Part shown: piece after piece, positions 7,636 through 16,301 of the stretch
How the letters are laid out: every line of letters begins with the position of its first letter
Numbering within the stretch: position 1 is the first letter of the stretch
DNA from: Methanoregula sp.
GTDB lineage: Archaea > Halobacteriota > Methanomicrobia > Methanomicrobiales > Methanospirillaceae
Direction of reading: 5' to 3'
Assembly: GCF_028679125.1 (NCBI RefSeq)
Contig: NZ_JAJRCG010000004.1
Location: 1 to 64,000, forward strand
Length of the DNA: 64,000 bases
Made by a program: the position numbers and the translations under genes
The notes under the pieces: model-generated
What the model saw: only the letters and a program-made list of their open reading frames with translations
What the model was told of the DNA's origin: nothing
Database searches by the model: none

Positions 7636-8094
7636 TCAGGACTCCTGTGCATCGATCAGTTTCTTCAGTATTGCGACATCGAGGACGCTGGTGTCGAGCG
7701 GGTCTTTCGGTGCGGGAACCGCTGTCGCGTCGCGTTTCTTGAGCTCTTCGAGCCCGTGGGTGATGTAGGGGATGACGGTCATCTCGAACTCCATACCATG
7801 GTACCCGGGCCGTGCCCCGCCAAGGTTAGCCCGGCAGCGCCGCGGGTCGCCCGGCGGGAATCCCCGGTCCTTCACAAAGATATGGTCCGGGTCCATCGTG
7901 CGGAGCCCGGTCACAATCCGCTCAACCTCTTCAGGTTTCCCGGTCACTACGAGGCCAAAACAGGTATCCTTGATCATTGCCCCGTTCGAGATCTCGTAAC
8001 CCCGTATCGCCAGATCGGCCGGCGTGACATCGAACGACTCCACCACGACATACTTCGTGACGGTGCCCACGTGGGTTGGCGTATACGTGGTCAT
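7636..8094 (-). CDS. mmp6: Methanogenesis marker protein 6
   Basis: A 152-residue protein starting MTTYTPTHVGTVTKYVVVESFDVTP, recognised as methanogenesis marker 6. The central part GLRTMDPDHIFVKDRGFPPGDPRRCRANLGGARPG is rich in Gly, Pro and Arg and contains one Cys. Function is not established. It overlaps the end of mmp3 by four bases (ATGA) and is followed two bases later by mmp5. The fixed order mmp3-mmp6-mmp5 in methanogens suggests that the three products act together. Confidence 0.88.
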   Translation of the reverse strand: MTTYTPTHVGTVTKYVVVESFDVTPADLAIRGYEISNGAMIKDTCFGLVVTGKPEEVERIVTGLRTMDPDHIFVKDRGFPPGDPRRCRANLGGARPGYHGMEFEMTVIPYITHGLEELKKRDATAVPAPKDPLDTSVLDVAILKKLIDAQES

Positions 8095-9620
8095 CGTCTC
8101 ACCTCCCGGATATACACCGTCTCCCGCTCCTTCAGTTTTTTGAGTTTCTCCGTATCGATCACGCGACCGATGATGTTCGTCCCCTCGAACGGTTCCGAGG
8201 TCGGGCCGAACTCCCTGTTTGCGGACAGCCTTACCCCGACAAGCCCGGCGCCTTTCCGGGAATCGTTGGTCATGGCGAGCGCATTGGCCGGGGACTCGTC
8301 CTTCGGCTGGTTCTCCGGCGTGATCTTGGTGCCGGATGCAATCGCCGGCTTGAAGAGGACCACATCGTCGAACTTGAAGAAGACCGGCATCATGCCGGCA
8401 TCGTGCTCCGCAAGGCCGGTGAAGCGCCGGAAGACCTCGCAGCTCTGGGGTGCTGCGGTATCATTGAGCTCGATATCGATCACCTTCTCGACCGGCGCCG
8501 TTGTCACGGTCACGAGCCGCTCGTGTAAGACATCGAGCGTGGTCCCCGGCTCCTGCGAGACGATGATCCGGTCCCCGCCCTCCTTGTCAGCCTTCAGGGT
8601 CACACCGGCCTGTGCGGCGATCTCCTGTGCCCGGGCCAGGGGCCGGCCGAGCAGATCGATCCGCTCCGGCAGGACCTTGACGGAGAGCACATCGTGCTCT
8701 TTTGCCAGTTTCACCAGTTCGATCCCGCGGACAACCTGTCCTGCGAGGTTATGGGAGAGGCTGCCCGGGACATCCGTCCGGTAGATGTAGATCCCGCCTG
8801 CCGACTTGCCGGTGTTCCGCACAGTAACGGTTCCTTCCCGGCGCGGGCGCCGGTACTCCTTGGGAATGTCATCGGATCCGGCACGGTGCAGGTCGAGCAC
8901 GTGCGTGGATGCAGCACGTCCGACTGTAAACCTCCCGGACTGGAGTGCAAGGAGCATGTGCTCCACGCTGGCTGCGACTTCCGTTGAGATTTTGTCGGGG
9001 GTATACCCATGGGCAACGATCTCGAGACCGGTCACGACCTGCATGCCGTCTTCGAGGACAAAGTCCGGGTCCGTGGTAGTGAACGACCGGCTGGTATCAG
9101 CCCAGCTGACCACGGGTTCGATCTTCGTGATCCGGTCGCCGGTCCCAAACCGGTCCAGCATGCCCCGGCCGCTCACGACCGTCCCGAGGATGCCCCCGCT
9201 CTCGTCCGCGCCATGATCCGCCGAGTGCCGGGTCTTTGCAAAGATCAGGTAGGAACGTTCCGGTTCGTACCCCCCGCACCCGAGGATCACGTCGCCCCGA
9301 TCGTACACGTGGGGCTTCCTCACCGGCCGGACCGGTGACGGGAACGGGCCGAATGCCGCGGCATAGCGGTCTCCCCAGTGGAGTGCCAGCGAAGGGAGTA
9401 TCGTTGGGGATTCGAGAAGACCGGGTTCCTTCCCGCTCATCTCGATCGTGATCTCCCCGGCAGTGGTACTGATCGCAAGGCTTGCCGTCCTGGTCTGCTC
9501 CTGCGTTGCGGGGCGGATAATGGCGACAGCACATCCCTGCGGGTGACCTGCCAGGACCGAAGAGAGCCTGCTCCCCTCAGCCAGCTCCAGCCTCTTGTTG
9601 TCGAGGTGGATGGTGATCAT
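8091..9620 (-). CDS. mmp3: Methanogenesis marker protein 3 (UPF0288)
   Basis: A 509-residue soluble protein, methanogenesis marker 3. It starts MITIHLDNKRLELAEGSRLSSVLAGH, a small ubiquitin-like beta-grasp opening. The middle part is cyclophilin-like (GTVVSGRGMLDRFGTGDRITKIEPVVSWAD, and later SHNLAGQVVRGIELVKLAKEHD), as annotated for UPF0288 proteins. Mmp3 is reported with AtwA, McrC, Mmp7 and Mmp17 in the MCR activation complex. It follows atwA by eight bases and overlaps mmp6 by four. Confidence 0.9.
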   Translation of the reverse strand: MITIHLDNKRLELAEGSRLSSVLAGHPQGCAVAIIRPATQEQTRTASLAISTTAGEITIEMSGKEPGLLESPTILPSLALHWGDRYAAAFGPFPSPVRPVRKPHVYDRGDVILGCGGYEPERSYLIFAKTRHSADHGADESGGILGTVVSGRGMLDRFGTGDRITKIEPVVSWADTSRSFTTTDPDFVLEDGMQVVTGLEIVAHGYTPDKISTEVAASVEHMLLALQSGRFTVGRAASTHVLDLHRAGSDDIPKEYRRPRREGTVTVRNTGKSAGGIYIYRTDVPGSLSHNLAGQVVRGIELVKLAKEHDVLSVKVLPERIDLLGRPLARAQEIAAQAGVTLKADKEGGDRIIVSQEPGTTLDVLHERLVTVTTAPVEKVIDIELNDTAAPQSCEVFRRFTGLAEHDAGMMPVFFKFDDVVLFKPAIASGTKITPENQPKDESPANALAMTNDSRKGAGLVGVRLSANREFGPTSEPFEGTNIIGRVIDTEKLKKLKERETVYIREVRR

Positions 9621-9628
9621 GGGATACC

Positions 9629-11242
9629 TCAGGCCTGAGGCTGGCTCATGATCTTCCGTTCTTCCTCGGTCAGGATGGCAAGGACCTCGTCCGTCTTGCC
9701 GATCTGGATGATCTTGCCGCCCCGCATCAGGGCGAGCCGGTCGCAGATATCCCGCACGAATTCCATGTCGTGGGAGACCACGATGAAGGTCTCGTCCATC
9801 TCCTCGCGGGAGTGCATGATCGAGTGCTTGACATCGATCTTCGTGATGGGGTCCATCGTGCCCGTGGGTTCATCGAGAATGACGATCCGCGGCTCGCGGA
9901 TGAGCACCTGGGCAAGGGCGACACGGTGGCGTTCCCCTTCCGAGAGCTGGGCCGGCATCCGGTCCAGGATCTCCTTACTCTTATCGTCCGTGAACCCGGC
10001 CATCTTCAGGGTCACGAGAGCCTTCCGCATGGCGAGTTCCTTGGGGAATTCGAGGCCGATTGCGTCGGTCAGGTTGTCGAGCACGGTCCGGTGGGGGAAG
10101 AGGTCGTACTCCTGGTGGAGGAGCCCGATATACCCGGTGGCCCGGCCCCGCTGGTCGATGCCGGGCTTGGTCATGTCAACCCACTCATCGCCGATACGGA
10201 CATTGATCTCGCCACTCGTAGGTTCGATGAGGCCGGCCATGATCCCCGAGAGCGTGGTCTTGCCGGCCCCGCTCTTCCCGATGATCCCGAAGATCTCCTT
10301 TGCCGAGACGTCGAAGGTGACACCGTTGACGGCCTTGACAACCCCGCGGTCCACGGAGATGTAGCGCTTGACAAGATCGCGGGCAACAACAATATGGTCC
10401 CCGAGCTCGGCCTCTTCGAATTCCTCGGTATCATCGCAGCCCTTCATGAACTCTGCGATCACGTCTTTGGGCGCTCCCATCTTTGCGATGTTGCCATCGA
10501 CAAGCAGCATGGCCCTGTTGGCGATGTCCTCGATCACCTGCGAGAAATGGGAGGTGACCACGATGCCCATGTTGTTGGTCTTGGCAGCTTCGATGAGCAT
10601 TGCGTGCACGACTTTTGCGGTTCCCGGGTCGAGGGTTCCGGTCGGCTCATCGGCAAACAGGGTAAAAGGCTCTTTTGCCAGCTGACGGGCAAGGACGACC
10701 CGCTGCTTCTCTCCTCCCGAGAGGTCGCGGGCAATATGCATCATCCGGTGGGAGAGTTTCACCTGGTCGATGAGATCTGCCGCCCGGTTGATCGACTTTT
10801 CCTGCGGGTAGTTGATATCGTCGAGTGCGTGGAGGACATTCTCGATCACCCGATCGTCCCCGTACAGCGCAAAGGTACGCTGGAACATGATCGCGGTCCG
10901 GCGCATCAGGCGCCGCCGGATCTCGTCATCCTTCTCGTTCCAGAGGTCCACGTCCATTGCAGAGAGCACTGCACCGCAGTGAGGGCAGGTCTTCCCTGCG
11001 GAACTGCCCACGTCCATATAATCGCACGTGCCACAGGCAGCAACATGGTAGATGATCCGCCCGCTGGTCGGCGGCTGTTCGACTCCCCGGATGAGGTGCA
11101 TGAGAACCGTCTTACCGGCCCCGCTCCTGCCGATAATCCCGAGGATCTCACCCTCGCCTATCTCAAAGGAGATATTCTTGAGCACCCTCTTGCCGTCAAA
11201 ATCCATGCAGAGGTTGTCGACTGTGATCAATGGAGCTTTCAT
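9629..11242 (-). CDS. atwA: MCR activation component A2 (twin ABC ATPase)
   Basis: A 537-residue protein with two ABC nucleotide-binding domains and no membrane part. First domain: Walker A GRSGAGKT (38-45), signature LSGGEKQR (174-181), Walker B FADEP (196-200). Second domain: GKSGAGKT (322-329), LSEGERHR (433-440), ILDEPTG (455-461). The first domain carries the four-cysteine knuckle typical of AtwA between Walker A and signature (Cys70, Cys73, Cys86, Cys89). Component A2 hydrolyses ATP to drive reduction of F430 nickel to Ni(I) in methyl-coenzyme M reductase. It is followed by mmp3 eight bases later, and a gene for a HAD protein precedes it on the same strand. Confidence 0.96.
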   Translation of the reverse strand: MKAPLITVDNLCMDFDGKRVLKNISFEIGEGEILGIIGRSGAGKTVLMHLIRGVEQPPTSGRIIYHVAACGTCDYMDVGSSAGKTCPHCGAVLSAMDVDLWNEKDDEIRRRLMRRTAIMFQRTFALYGDDRVIENVLHALDDINYPQEKSINRAADLIDQVKLSHRMMHIARDLSGGEKQRVVLARQLAKEPFTLFADEPTGTLDPGTAKVVHAMLIEAAKTNNMGIVVTSHFSQVIEDIANRAMLLVDGNIAKMGAPKDVIAEFMKGCDDTEEFEEAELGDHIVVARDLVKRYISVDRGVVKAVNGVTFDVSAKEIFGIIGKSGAGKTTLSGIMAGLIEPTSGEINVRIGDEWVDMTKPGIDQRGRATGYIGLLHQEYDLFPHRTVLDNLTDAIGLEFPKELAMRKALVTLKMAGFTDDKSKEILDRMPAQLSEGERHRVALAQVLIREPRIVILDEPTGTMDPITKIDVKHSIMHSREEMDETFIVVSHDMEFVRDICDRLALMRGGKIIQIGKTDEVLAILTEEERKIMSQPQA

Positions 11243-11279
11243 ATGTACCCTTGTAATCTAATGTGGAACAGGTCGCATA

Positions 11280-12149
11280 TTACCTTTTATATGATACATC
11301 ACTGTCGTCACGATCGCAAATTTTCCCGGAGCCGTTCCTTGTTTTGAGCAGGTCCTGCACGATCGCGGTCACTTCGCTCACATTTTTTACCACATGATCC
11401 GCTTCCTTGTACAGTTCCACGGGCCGGTCGCCCGGCTGCTGGAGGGTGAGGATCGCGATATCGGCATTCCGCAGTGCCGCAAGGTCGTTGATCCCGTCCC
11501 CTACCATCAGCACCCGGTCGTACTCCTGCCGGAGATCGTGGATGATCTGCGCCTTGACGGTGGGTGTTGCCACCCCGTACACCCGGTCGCGGGGGATGCC
11601 GAAATGATCGGCCATCCGCTCGAGCTTGGTTACCCGGTCTCCTGAGGCGATGAAGGTGGGGACACCCATCCGGTGGAGGGCCGTGATGGTCTCCTTTGCT
11701 CCTTCGAACGGCCATCCCCCTGCCGAGAGGGTGAACTCGACTGCCTTGTGCGCCATGTTGATGATCGCTCCGCTGTTGAGGGTGACCATCTGCTCCTGCC
11801 TGCAGACCGACCAGACGTTCCGGATACATTCCTGGAGATCGCCAGCACGTGCCCGCTTGTCCGTGTAGAGCACGTCCCCGATATCCTCGGCGGTGACGAT
11901 CTTCCGGGTGCAGCTGACGCCAAACCCGATGTTCTGCTGGATCAGGTACTCCGACAGGAGCATGTCCGGGGAGACGGCCATGAGGTCCTGGGAATGGAAG
12001 GGAAGGACGATCAGCACGCGGTCCGGGGAGCTGAAGGTGAGGGTGGTGGTCTCGATACCGGGAAAGAGCCTGCCATGGCAGATATCCTTTGCAACCCGGT
12101 AGGTATTCAGGAGTGTTCCGGCACTGTCAAAAACTACGGCAACCGACAT
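11280..12149 (-). CDS. HAD-superfamily protein resembling a soluble P-type ATPase phosphorylation domain
   Basis: A 289-residue cytosolic protein. Motif I is VVFDSAGTLLN with Asp8; the second Asp of the usual DxD phosphatase motif is Ala10, so the site resembles the DKTGT loop of P-type ATPases. GDR in FIASGDR marks motif II, the Lys in TPTVKAQI motif III, and GDGINDLAAL motif IV. Between motifs I and II lies a cap of about 130 residues unlike an ATPase N domain. No membrane helices are present, so it is not a pump. It is the first gene of the MCR-activation operon, 37 bases before atwA. The missing second Asp suggests phosphotransfer or regulation rather than ordinary phosphatase turnover (inference). 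Confidence 0.82.
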   Translation of the reverse strand: MSVAVVFDSAGTLLNTYRVAKDICHGRLFPGIETTTLTFSSPDRVLIVLPFHSQDLMAVSPDMLLSEYLIQQNIGFGVSCTRKIVTAEDIGDVLYTDKRARAGDLQECIRNVWSVCRQEQMVTLNSGAIINMAHKAVEFTLSAGGWPFEGAKETITALHRMGVPTFIASGDRVTKLERMADHFGIPRDRVYGVATPTVKAQIIHDLRQEYDRVLMVGDGINDLAALRNADIAILTLQQPGDRPVELYKEADHVVKNVSEVTAIVQDLLKTRNGSGKICDRDDSDVSYKR

Positions 12150-12195
12150 GAGAGACCCTGCAATAACTCTTTGTATTACGCTTTACATTGGATCA

Positions 12196-13167
12196 ATGAA
12201 GCTGATGTTCGTTACTGAAACCGCAGAGAAGATAAAGAGCATGGAGATCCGGGGTGCCGGCCGGATTGCCCGGGCGGCGGCAGAAGCCCTCCGCGATCAT
12301 GCCCTGTCCGTAAAGGTAAAGGACCCTGCCGCATTCCGGCAGGAGATGGAACGGGCAGCTGCCGAGCTTGTCGCAACCCGCCCGACCGCGGTCTCGCTCC
12401 CGAATGCTGTCCACTTCGTCATGGCAGGTCTCACTGCGGCAAAGACCGTGGATGAGGCACGGGCCGGTGTTGTCCGTCGCGCCGGGCAGTTCATCATGTC
12501 CTCGCAGCACGCGGTGGAGAAGATCGCGGAGTTCGGCGCCCGCCATATCCGGGATGGCGACGTAATCCTCACGCACTGCAACTCCGAGGTGGCGCTCGGG
12601 TGCATGATCGAGGCTCACCGGCAGGGCAAGGAGATCGAGGTCTTTGCAACGGAAGTGCGGCCCCGGAACCAGGGTCATATCACGATCCGGACCCTGAACG
12701 ATGCCGGTATCAAGACAAACTTCATCGTTGATTCCGCGGTCCGTTCGTTCATCCACGATGTGGACCTCGTGATTGTCGGGGCGGATGCGGTGACGGTCAA
12801 CGGGTCCGTGGTGAACAAGATCGGGACCTCGCAGGTGGCCCACACGGCTGCCGAAGCCCGCGTGAACATGATCGTTGCCGCCGAGACCTACAAGTTTGCG
12901 CCCCGGACCGTGGTCGGGGAACTGATCCGGATCGAGGAGCGCCCGTCAAGCGAAGTTCTGGCTGACGAGATCGCCCGGACGCTCCCCCATGTCACCGTCC
13001 GCAACCCGGCGTTCGATGTGACTCCCGCGGAATATATCGATCTCATTGTCACGGAGCAGGGTGCGATCCCGCCGCAGATGGCATACGTTATCATCCGGGA
13101 GTACCTGGGCTGGGATATCGGCGAGTTCCACACGGCGTTTGACCTGAACTCCGGTCATGAGGACTGA
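12196..13167 (+). CDS. Ribose-1,5-bisphosphate isomerase (archaeal AMP pathway)
   Basis: A 323-residue member of the eIF2B-alpha-like sugar-phosphate isomerases. With the start at 12196 the residues GDVILTHCNSEVA and VIVGADAVTVNG put Cys128 and Asp197 at the positions of the catalytic Cys133/Asp202 of the Thermococcus enzyme, five residues apart in numbering, which supports this start; the frame is open to 12148 but that would overlap the divergent HAD gene. The enzyme converts ribose-1,5-bisphosphate to ribulose-1,5-bisphosphate for type III RuBisCO in AMP salvage; AMP phosphorylase and RuBisCO are not in the window. The 46-bp gap to the HAD gene must hold both promoters. Confidence 0.9.
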   Translation: MKLMFVTETAEKIKSMEIRGAGRIARAAAEALRDHALSVKVKDPAAFRQEMERAAAELVATRPTAVSLPNAVHFVMAGLTAAKTVDEARAGVVRRAGQFIMSSQHAVEKIAEFGARHIRDGDVILTHCNSEVALGCMIEAHRQGKEIEVFATEVRPRNQGHITIRTLNDAGIKTNFIVDSAVRSFIHDVDLVIVGADAVTVNGSVVNKIGTSQVAHTAAEARVNMIVAAETYKFAPRTVVGELIRIEERPSSEVLADEIARTLPHVTVRNPAFDVTPAEYIDLIVTEQGAIPPQMAYVIIREYLGWDIGEFHTAFDLNSGHED

Positions 13168-13283
13168 CAGGACTCACGAGTAACCGCCACCCTGTTCCGA
13201 TGCCTTTATGAAACGGCAGGACTCCTGAGCTGTACGCAACAGGATCACGCCACAAATGGCGATTAAAAACCCGAGGGATCTTC

Positions 13284-14105
13284 ATGGAGATACATTTCAG
13301 TAAGATGCATGGCAATGGCAATGACTTCATCATGATCGATGAATGGGAACACCCGGTCATCCCTGATGAGATGAAAGCACAGTTCGCCGCACTCTACTGC
13401 GACCGGCGCTTCGGCATCGGGGCAGATGGTGTCATCTACCTCATGAAGTCAAAGAAAAGCAGCATCCGGATGCGTATCCTCCAGCCGGATGAGAGCGAGG
13501 CAGAGATGTGCGGCAACGGCATCCGCTGCATTGCCAAATTCGCCCATGATGCCGGGTATGTCAAAGATACCTGCACCGTTGAGACCCTTGCCGGCGAGAT
13601 CGGGGTTACCATGGGATACCGGGAGGATACGTTTACCGCATCTATTACGATGACCCGGCCGCAGTATGACCGGAAGGAGATCCCGGCAACCGGGAACGGC
13701 GATTACAAGGAGACCATCGAAGGTTTCGAGGTCCATGCCGTGAATACGGGCGTACCCCATGCGGTGATCGTTGTTGATTCCGTGGATGCCATTGATATTG
13801 AGACCATTGCACCGAAGATCCGCCACCACACGTCCTTCCCGAAAGGGGCGAACGTGAACTTTGTCGAGAAGACCGGCAAGAACAGTATCCGGATCCGGAC
13901 CTTCGAACGGGGTGTGGAAGGAGAGACCCTGTCGTGTGGCACCGGGGCAACCGCATCTGCCGCCATCGTGCACCGGCTCGGGTTGACCGGGAACATCGTG
14001 GATGTCGAGACCCGCGGCGGTCCCCTTACCATCACGTTGAAGGATGGGGATGCGATCATGGAAGGCCCGGCAACAACGGTTTTCACCGGGATCATCCCGG
14101 TTTAA
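13284..14105 (+). CDS. dapF: Diaminopimelate epimerase
   Basis: A 273-residue PLP-independent epimerase that converts LL- to meso-diaminopimelate for lysine synthesis. Both half-site signatures are intact: EAEMCGNGIRC with Cys76 and ETLSCGTGATAS with Cys218, plus the N-terminal KMHGNGNDF substrate loop. Archaea without murein use this enzyme only for lysine. Its stop TAA (14103-14105) overlaps the stop of the convergent PAS gene within a TTAA palindrome, so the two genes end on the same four bases. Confidence 0.97.
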   Translation: MEIHFSKMHGNGNDFIMIDEWEHPVIPDEMKAQFAALYCDRRFGIGADGVIYLMKSKKSSIRMRILQPDESEAEMCGNGIRCIAKFAHDAGYVKDTCTVETLAGEIGVTMGYREDTFTASITMTRPQYDRKEIPATGNGDYKETIEGFEVHAVNTGVPHAVIVVDSVDAIDIETIAPKIRHHTSFPKGANVNFVEKTGKNSIRIRTFERGVEGETLSCGTGATASAAIVHRLGLTGNIVDVETRGGPLTITLKDGDAIMEGPATTVFTGIIPV

Positions 14106-16216
14106 TCCGTTTTTCCGTTTCCCGTCCCTTCAGCATCCGGTTGTGGGGTATCTGCTCTCCTGCGGGTGATGTCACGGGAGACACTTAAAAATTCCTTTAC
14201 CTGTCCGTTTTCGTCACGGACTATCCGGGTTGTTGATTCGAACCAGATGTAATGCCCGTCCTTGTGCCGGAACCGGAATGTGGATCGTGAGGTATCCTTC
14301 CCGCTGTCGCGGATCTCTGCAATATCCTTTATCACACCGGGCAGGTCATCCGGGTGCACCATATCCAGCACGGGCCTGCCCAGCACCTCCTTCTCCGTGT
14401 ACCCCAGCAGCCGGGTAACGGACGGGGACGCGTAGGTACAGACGCAGTCCGGCGTCTGGCGGTTGATGATATCCACGGAGTGTTCGGCAATGAACTGGTT
14501 ATTCCGCTCGTTCTGCCGTTGCTCCTGTTCTGCGGCAACACGCCTGGTGATGTCACGGGATACCCCAAGCACCGAGGTAACCTGTCCTTCAGCGTCAGGA
14601 AGGGGTACCAACGCATGATCGAACCACCGGATCTCGCCTCCGGCCGTTATCGGGCTCTCACTCCGTACCGGCAGGCCGGTCTCAAAGATATGCAGAAGTA
14701 CCTCCCTCTGGCGGGTGGAGATCTCCGAAGGAAAGAGGGCACTCCTGTCCTGTCCGATGACAGATTCTGGCGATTTCCGGAGGAATTCTGCGGCCTGGTG
14801 GTTGACATAACGCACCCGGTCCTCCCGGTCAATAACGTAGATCAGGTCCTGAGAGGCCTCCGAGAGGGAGCGGTACCGGGTCTCGCTCTCGCGCAGTGCC
14901 TCATCGATCCGCTTCCGTTCGGTAATGTCACGGACCACTGCAAGCGCCATGGGTTCCCCGTGGAAGTTGAAGAGATGGGAACTGATCTCGACGGGAATCC
15001 TCCGGCCATCCCGGGTCATGTGGACCATCTCAAAGGTCGCACGCCCGTTCGCCCTGAGGTTCTTGGTGTTCCGGGCCATGAACACGGAGGACTCCGGGGC
15101 AATGATATCCCTGGGTGACTTGGTGAGGAGTTCTTCCCGGGTATACTTCAGCTGGCGGCACGCGACATCGTTCACTTCCAGGTATGTTCCGGGAAGCCCG
15201 TCCGGGCCGAAACCATGGAGCGTGATCATATCGTCGGCAATATTGAAGAGCGTCCGGAACTTCTCCTCGCTTGCCTGCAGTGCCGCCTCCGCCCGTTTGC
15301 GCTCAGTGATGTCCAGTGCCGTGAAGGTGAGTCCGGCCCCCGGATCTGTGCTGTCAAGGGGAGTAGCACTCAGGTGGATATCGATCACGGTGCCGTCTTT
15401 CTTCTGCCACCGGACTTCAAGAGAACTGGATCCCGTTCTCGCGATCTCCCCGTACAACAGGTTCCCGACGCGATCGTGTTCTTCATCGGAGGGGAAAACC
15501 TTCCGGGTCGGGTACCCGATCAGTTCGGCCGCCTCGTACCCGGTCATCCGGCAGACCTGGTCGTTTGCTTCGAGTATCATGCGGTTGCTGATGAGGCCGA
15601 TCCCGATGGGCGCAACACGGATGATGCTGCGCAGCCGCGCCTCGCTCTCCCTGAGCCGTGCCCTGCTGTGCTTTTTGTTGGTGATATCATCGAAAAGAAC
15701 CGAAACCCCTTTCTGGCCGTTATTGAAGACCGTGGGGACAATGCGGTAGAAAAAGAAGATGGTCTGCGATGGTACTTCAAGTTCTCCCCGGGATTCCGTA
15801 CCGGTAAGACCCTCGTGGAGCCATGCGAGGAGTGTCTGGAACGTCTCATCAAAGAACAGGGGAATCGGGGAGAACTCAATGTTCTTGCCGATGATCTCGT
15901 GCTCCCCTTTCTTCAGCAGGTCCAAAAAAGGCTGGTTGATAAAGACAATGCGGAGGCTCGCGTCCAGCTGCATCACCAGCTCGGACGAGATGGACAGGAC
16001 GGAGGAGACCGGCAGCCGCTGGGACATGGTGTAGATCTTCGCCATCCCGAAATGACGCATCTCCACCTGGCCTGAGACGAGCAGGTTGTCCAGGTACCGC
16101 CCGACCGTGTTCCGGTTGAGGCTCCCGAGCTGGACAATCTCGGTTATGCTCAGTCCCTGGGGGTTCTGCTCCAGCAGATCTGTGATCCGGGTAGTGATCT
16201 CCCTCCGTAATGCCAT
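14102..16216 (-). CDS. Winged-helix/multi-PAS regulatory protein without kinase domain
   Basis: A 704-residue cytosolic protein. Residues 1-65 form a winged helix (MALRREITTRITDLLEQNPQ, then GLSITEIVQLGSLNRNTVGRYLDNLLVSGQ). Five PAS-like modules follow, at about 80-190, 210-320, 335-445, 455-570 and 585-690, each of the last four closed by a PAC motif of the form DITERKR or DITRR. It ends in a PAC segment, with no histidine-kinase, GGDEF or response-regulator domain, so it acts as a one-component sensor: ligand or redox sensing by PAS, DNA binding at the N-terminus. The start at 16216 is set by a perfect TATA box 27 bp upstream; the longer frame overlaps radB and is unsupported. Confidence 0.88.
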   Translation of the reverse strand: MALRREITTRITDLLEQNPQGLSITEIVQLGSLNRNTVGRYLDNLLVSGQVEMRHFGMAKIYTMSQRLPVSSVLSISSELVMQLDASLRIVFINQPFLDLLKKGEHEIIGKNIEFSPIPLFFDETFQTLLAWLHEGLTGTESRGELEVPSQTIFFFYRIVPTVFNNGQKGVSVLFDDITNKKHSRARLRESEARLRSIIRVAPIGIGLISNRMILEANDQVCRMTGYEAAELIGYPTRKVFPSDEEHDRVGNLLYGEIARTGSSSLEVRWQKKDGTVIDIHLSATPLDSTDPGAGLTFTALDITERKRAEAALQASEEKFRTLFNIADDMITLHGFGPDGLPGTYLEVNDVACRQLKYTREELLTKSPRDIIAPESSVFMARNTKNLRANGRATFEMVHMTRDGRRIPVEISSHLFNFHGEPMALAVVRDITERKRIDEALRESETRYRSLSEASQDLIYVIDREDRVRYVNHQAAEFLRKSPESVIGQDRSALFPSEISTRQREVLLHIFETGLPVRSESPITAGGEIRWFDHALVPLPDAEGQVTSVLGVSRDITRRVAAEQEQRQNERNNQFIAEHSVDIINRQTPDCVCTYASPSVTRLLGYTEKEVLGRPVLDMVHPDDLPGVIKDIAEIRDSGKDTSRSTFRFRHKDGHYIWFESTTRIVRDENGQVKEFLSVSRDITRRRADTPQPDAEGTGNGKTD

Positions 16217-16233
16217 GGGTATGGGGACTCTTC

Positions 16234-16250
16234 TTTTTATATATATAAAA
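16234..16250 (-). promoter_or_regulatory. TATA box of the winged-helix/multi-PAS gene
   Basis: The minus strand reads TTTTATATATATAAAAA, an almost ideal archaeal TATA element centred about 27 bp before the ATG at 16216. The spacing implies a transcript with little or no leader. Confidence 0.75.
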
Positions 16251-16301
16251 TTATTGCAGGGTCCGGCATATGGGTGCAAACGGATCCGGGTCTGTTCCTG
16301 G

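Noticed and set aside
12148-12195. Earlier start for ribose-1,5-bisphosphate isomerase
   Set aside because: It would overlap the start codon of the divergent HAD gene, and the catalytic residue numbering fits the later ATG.
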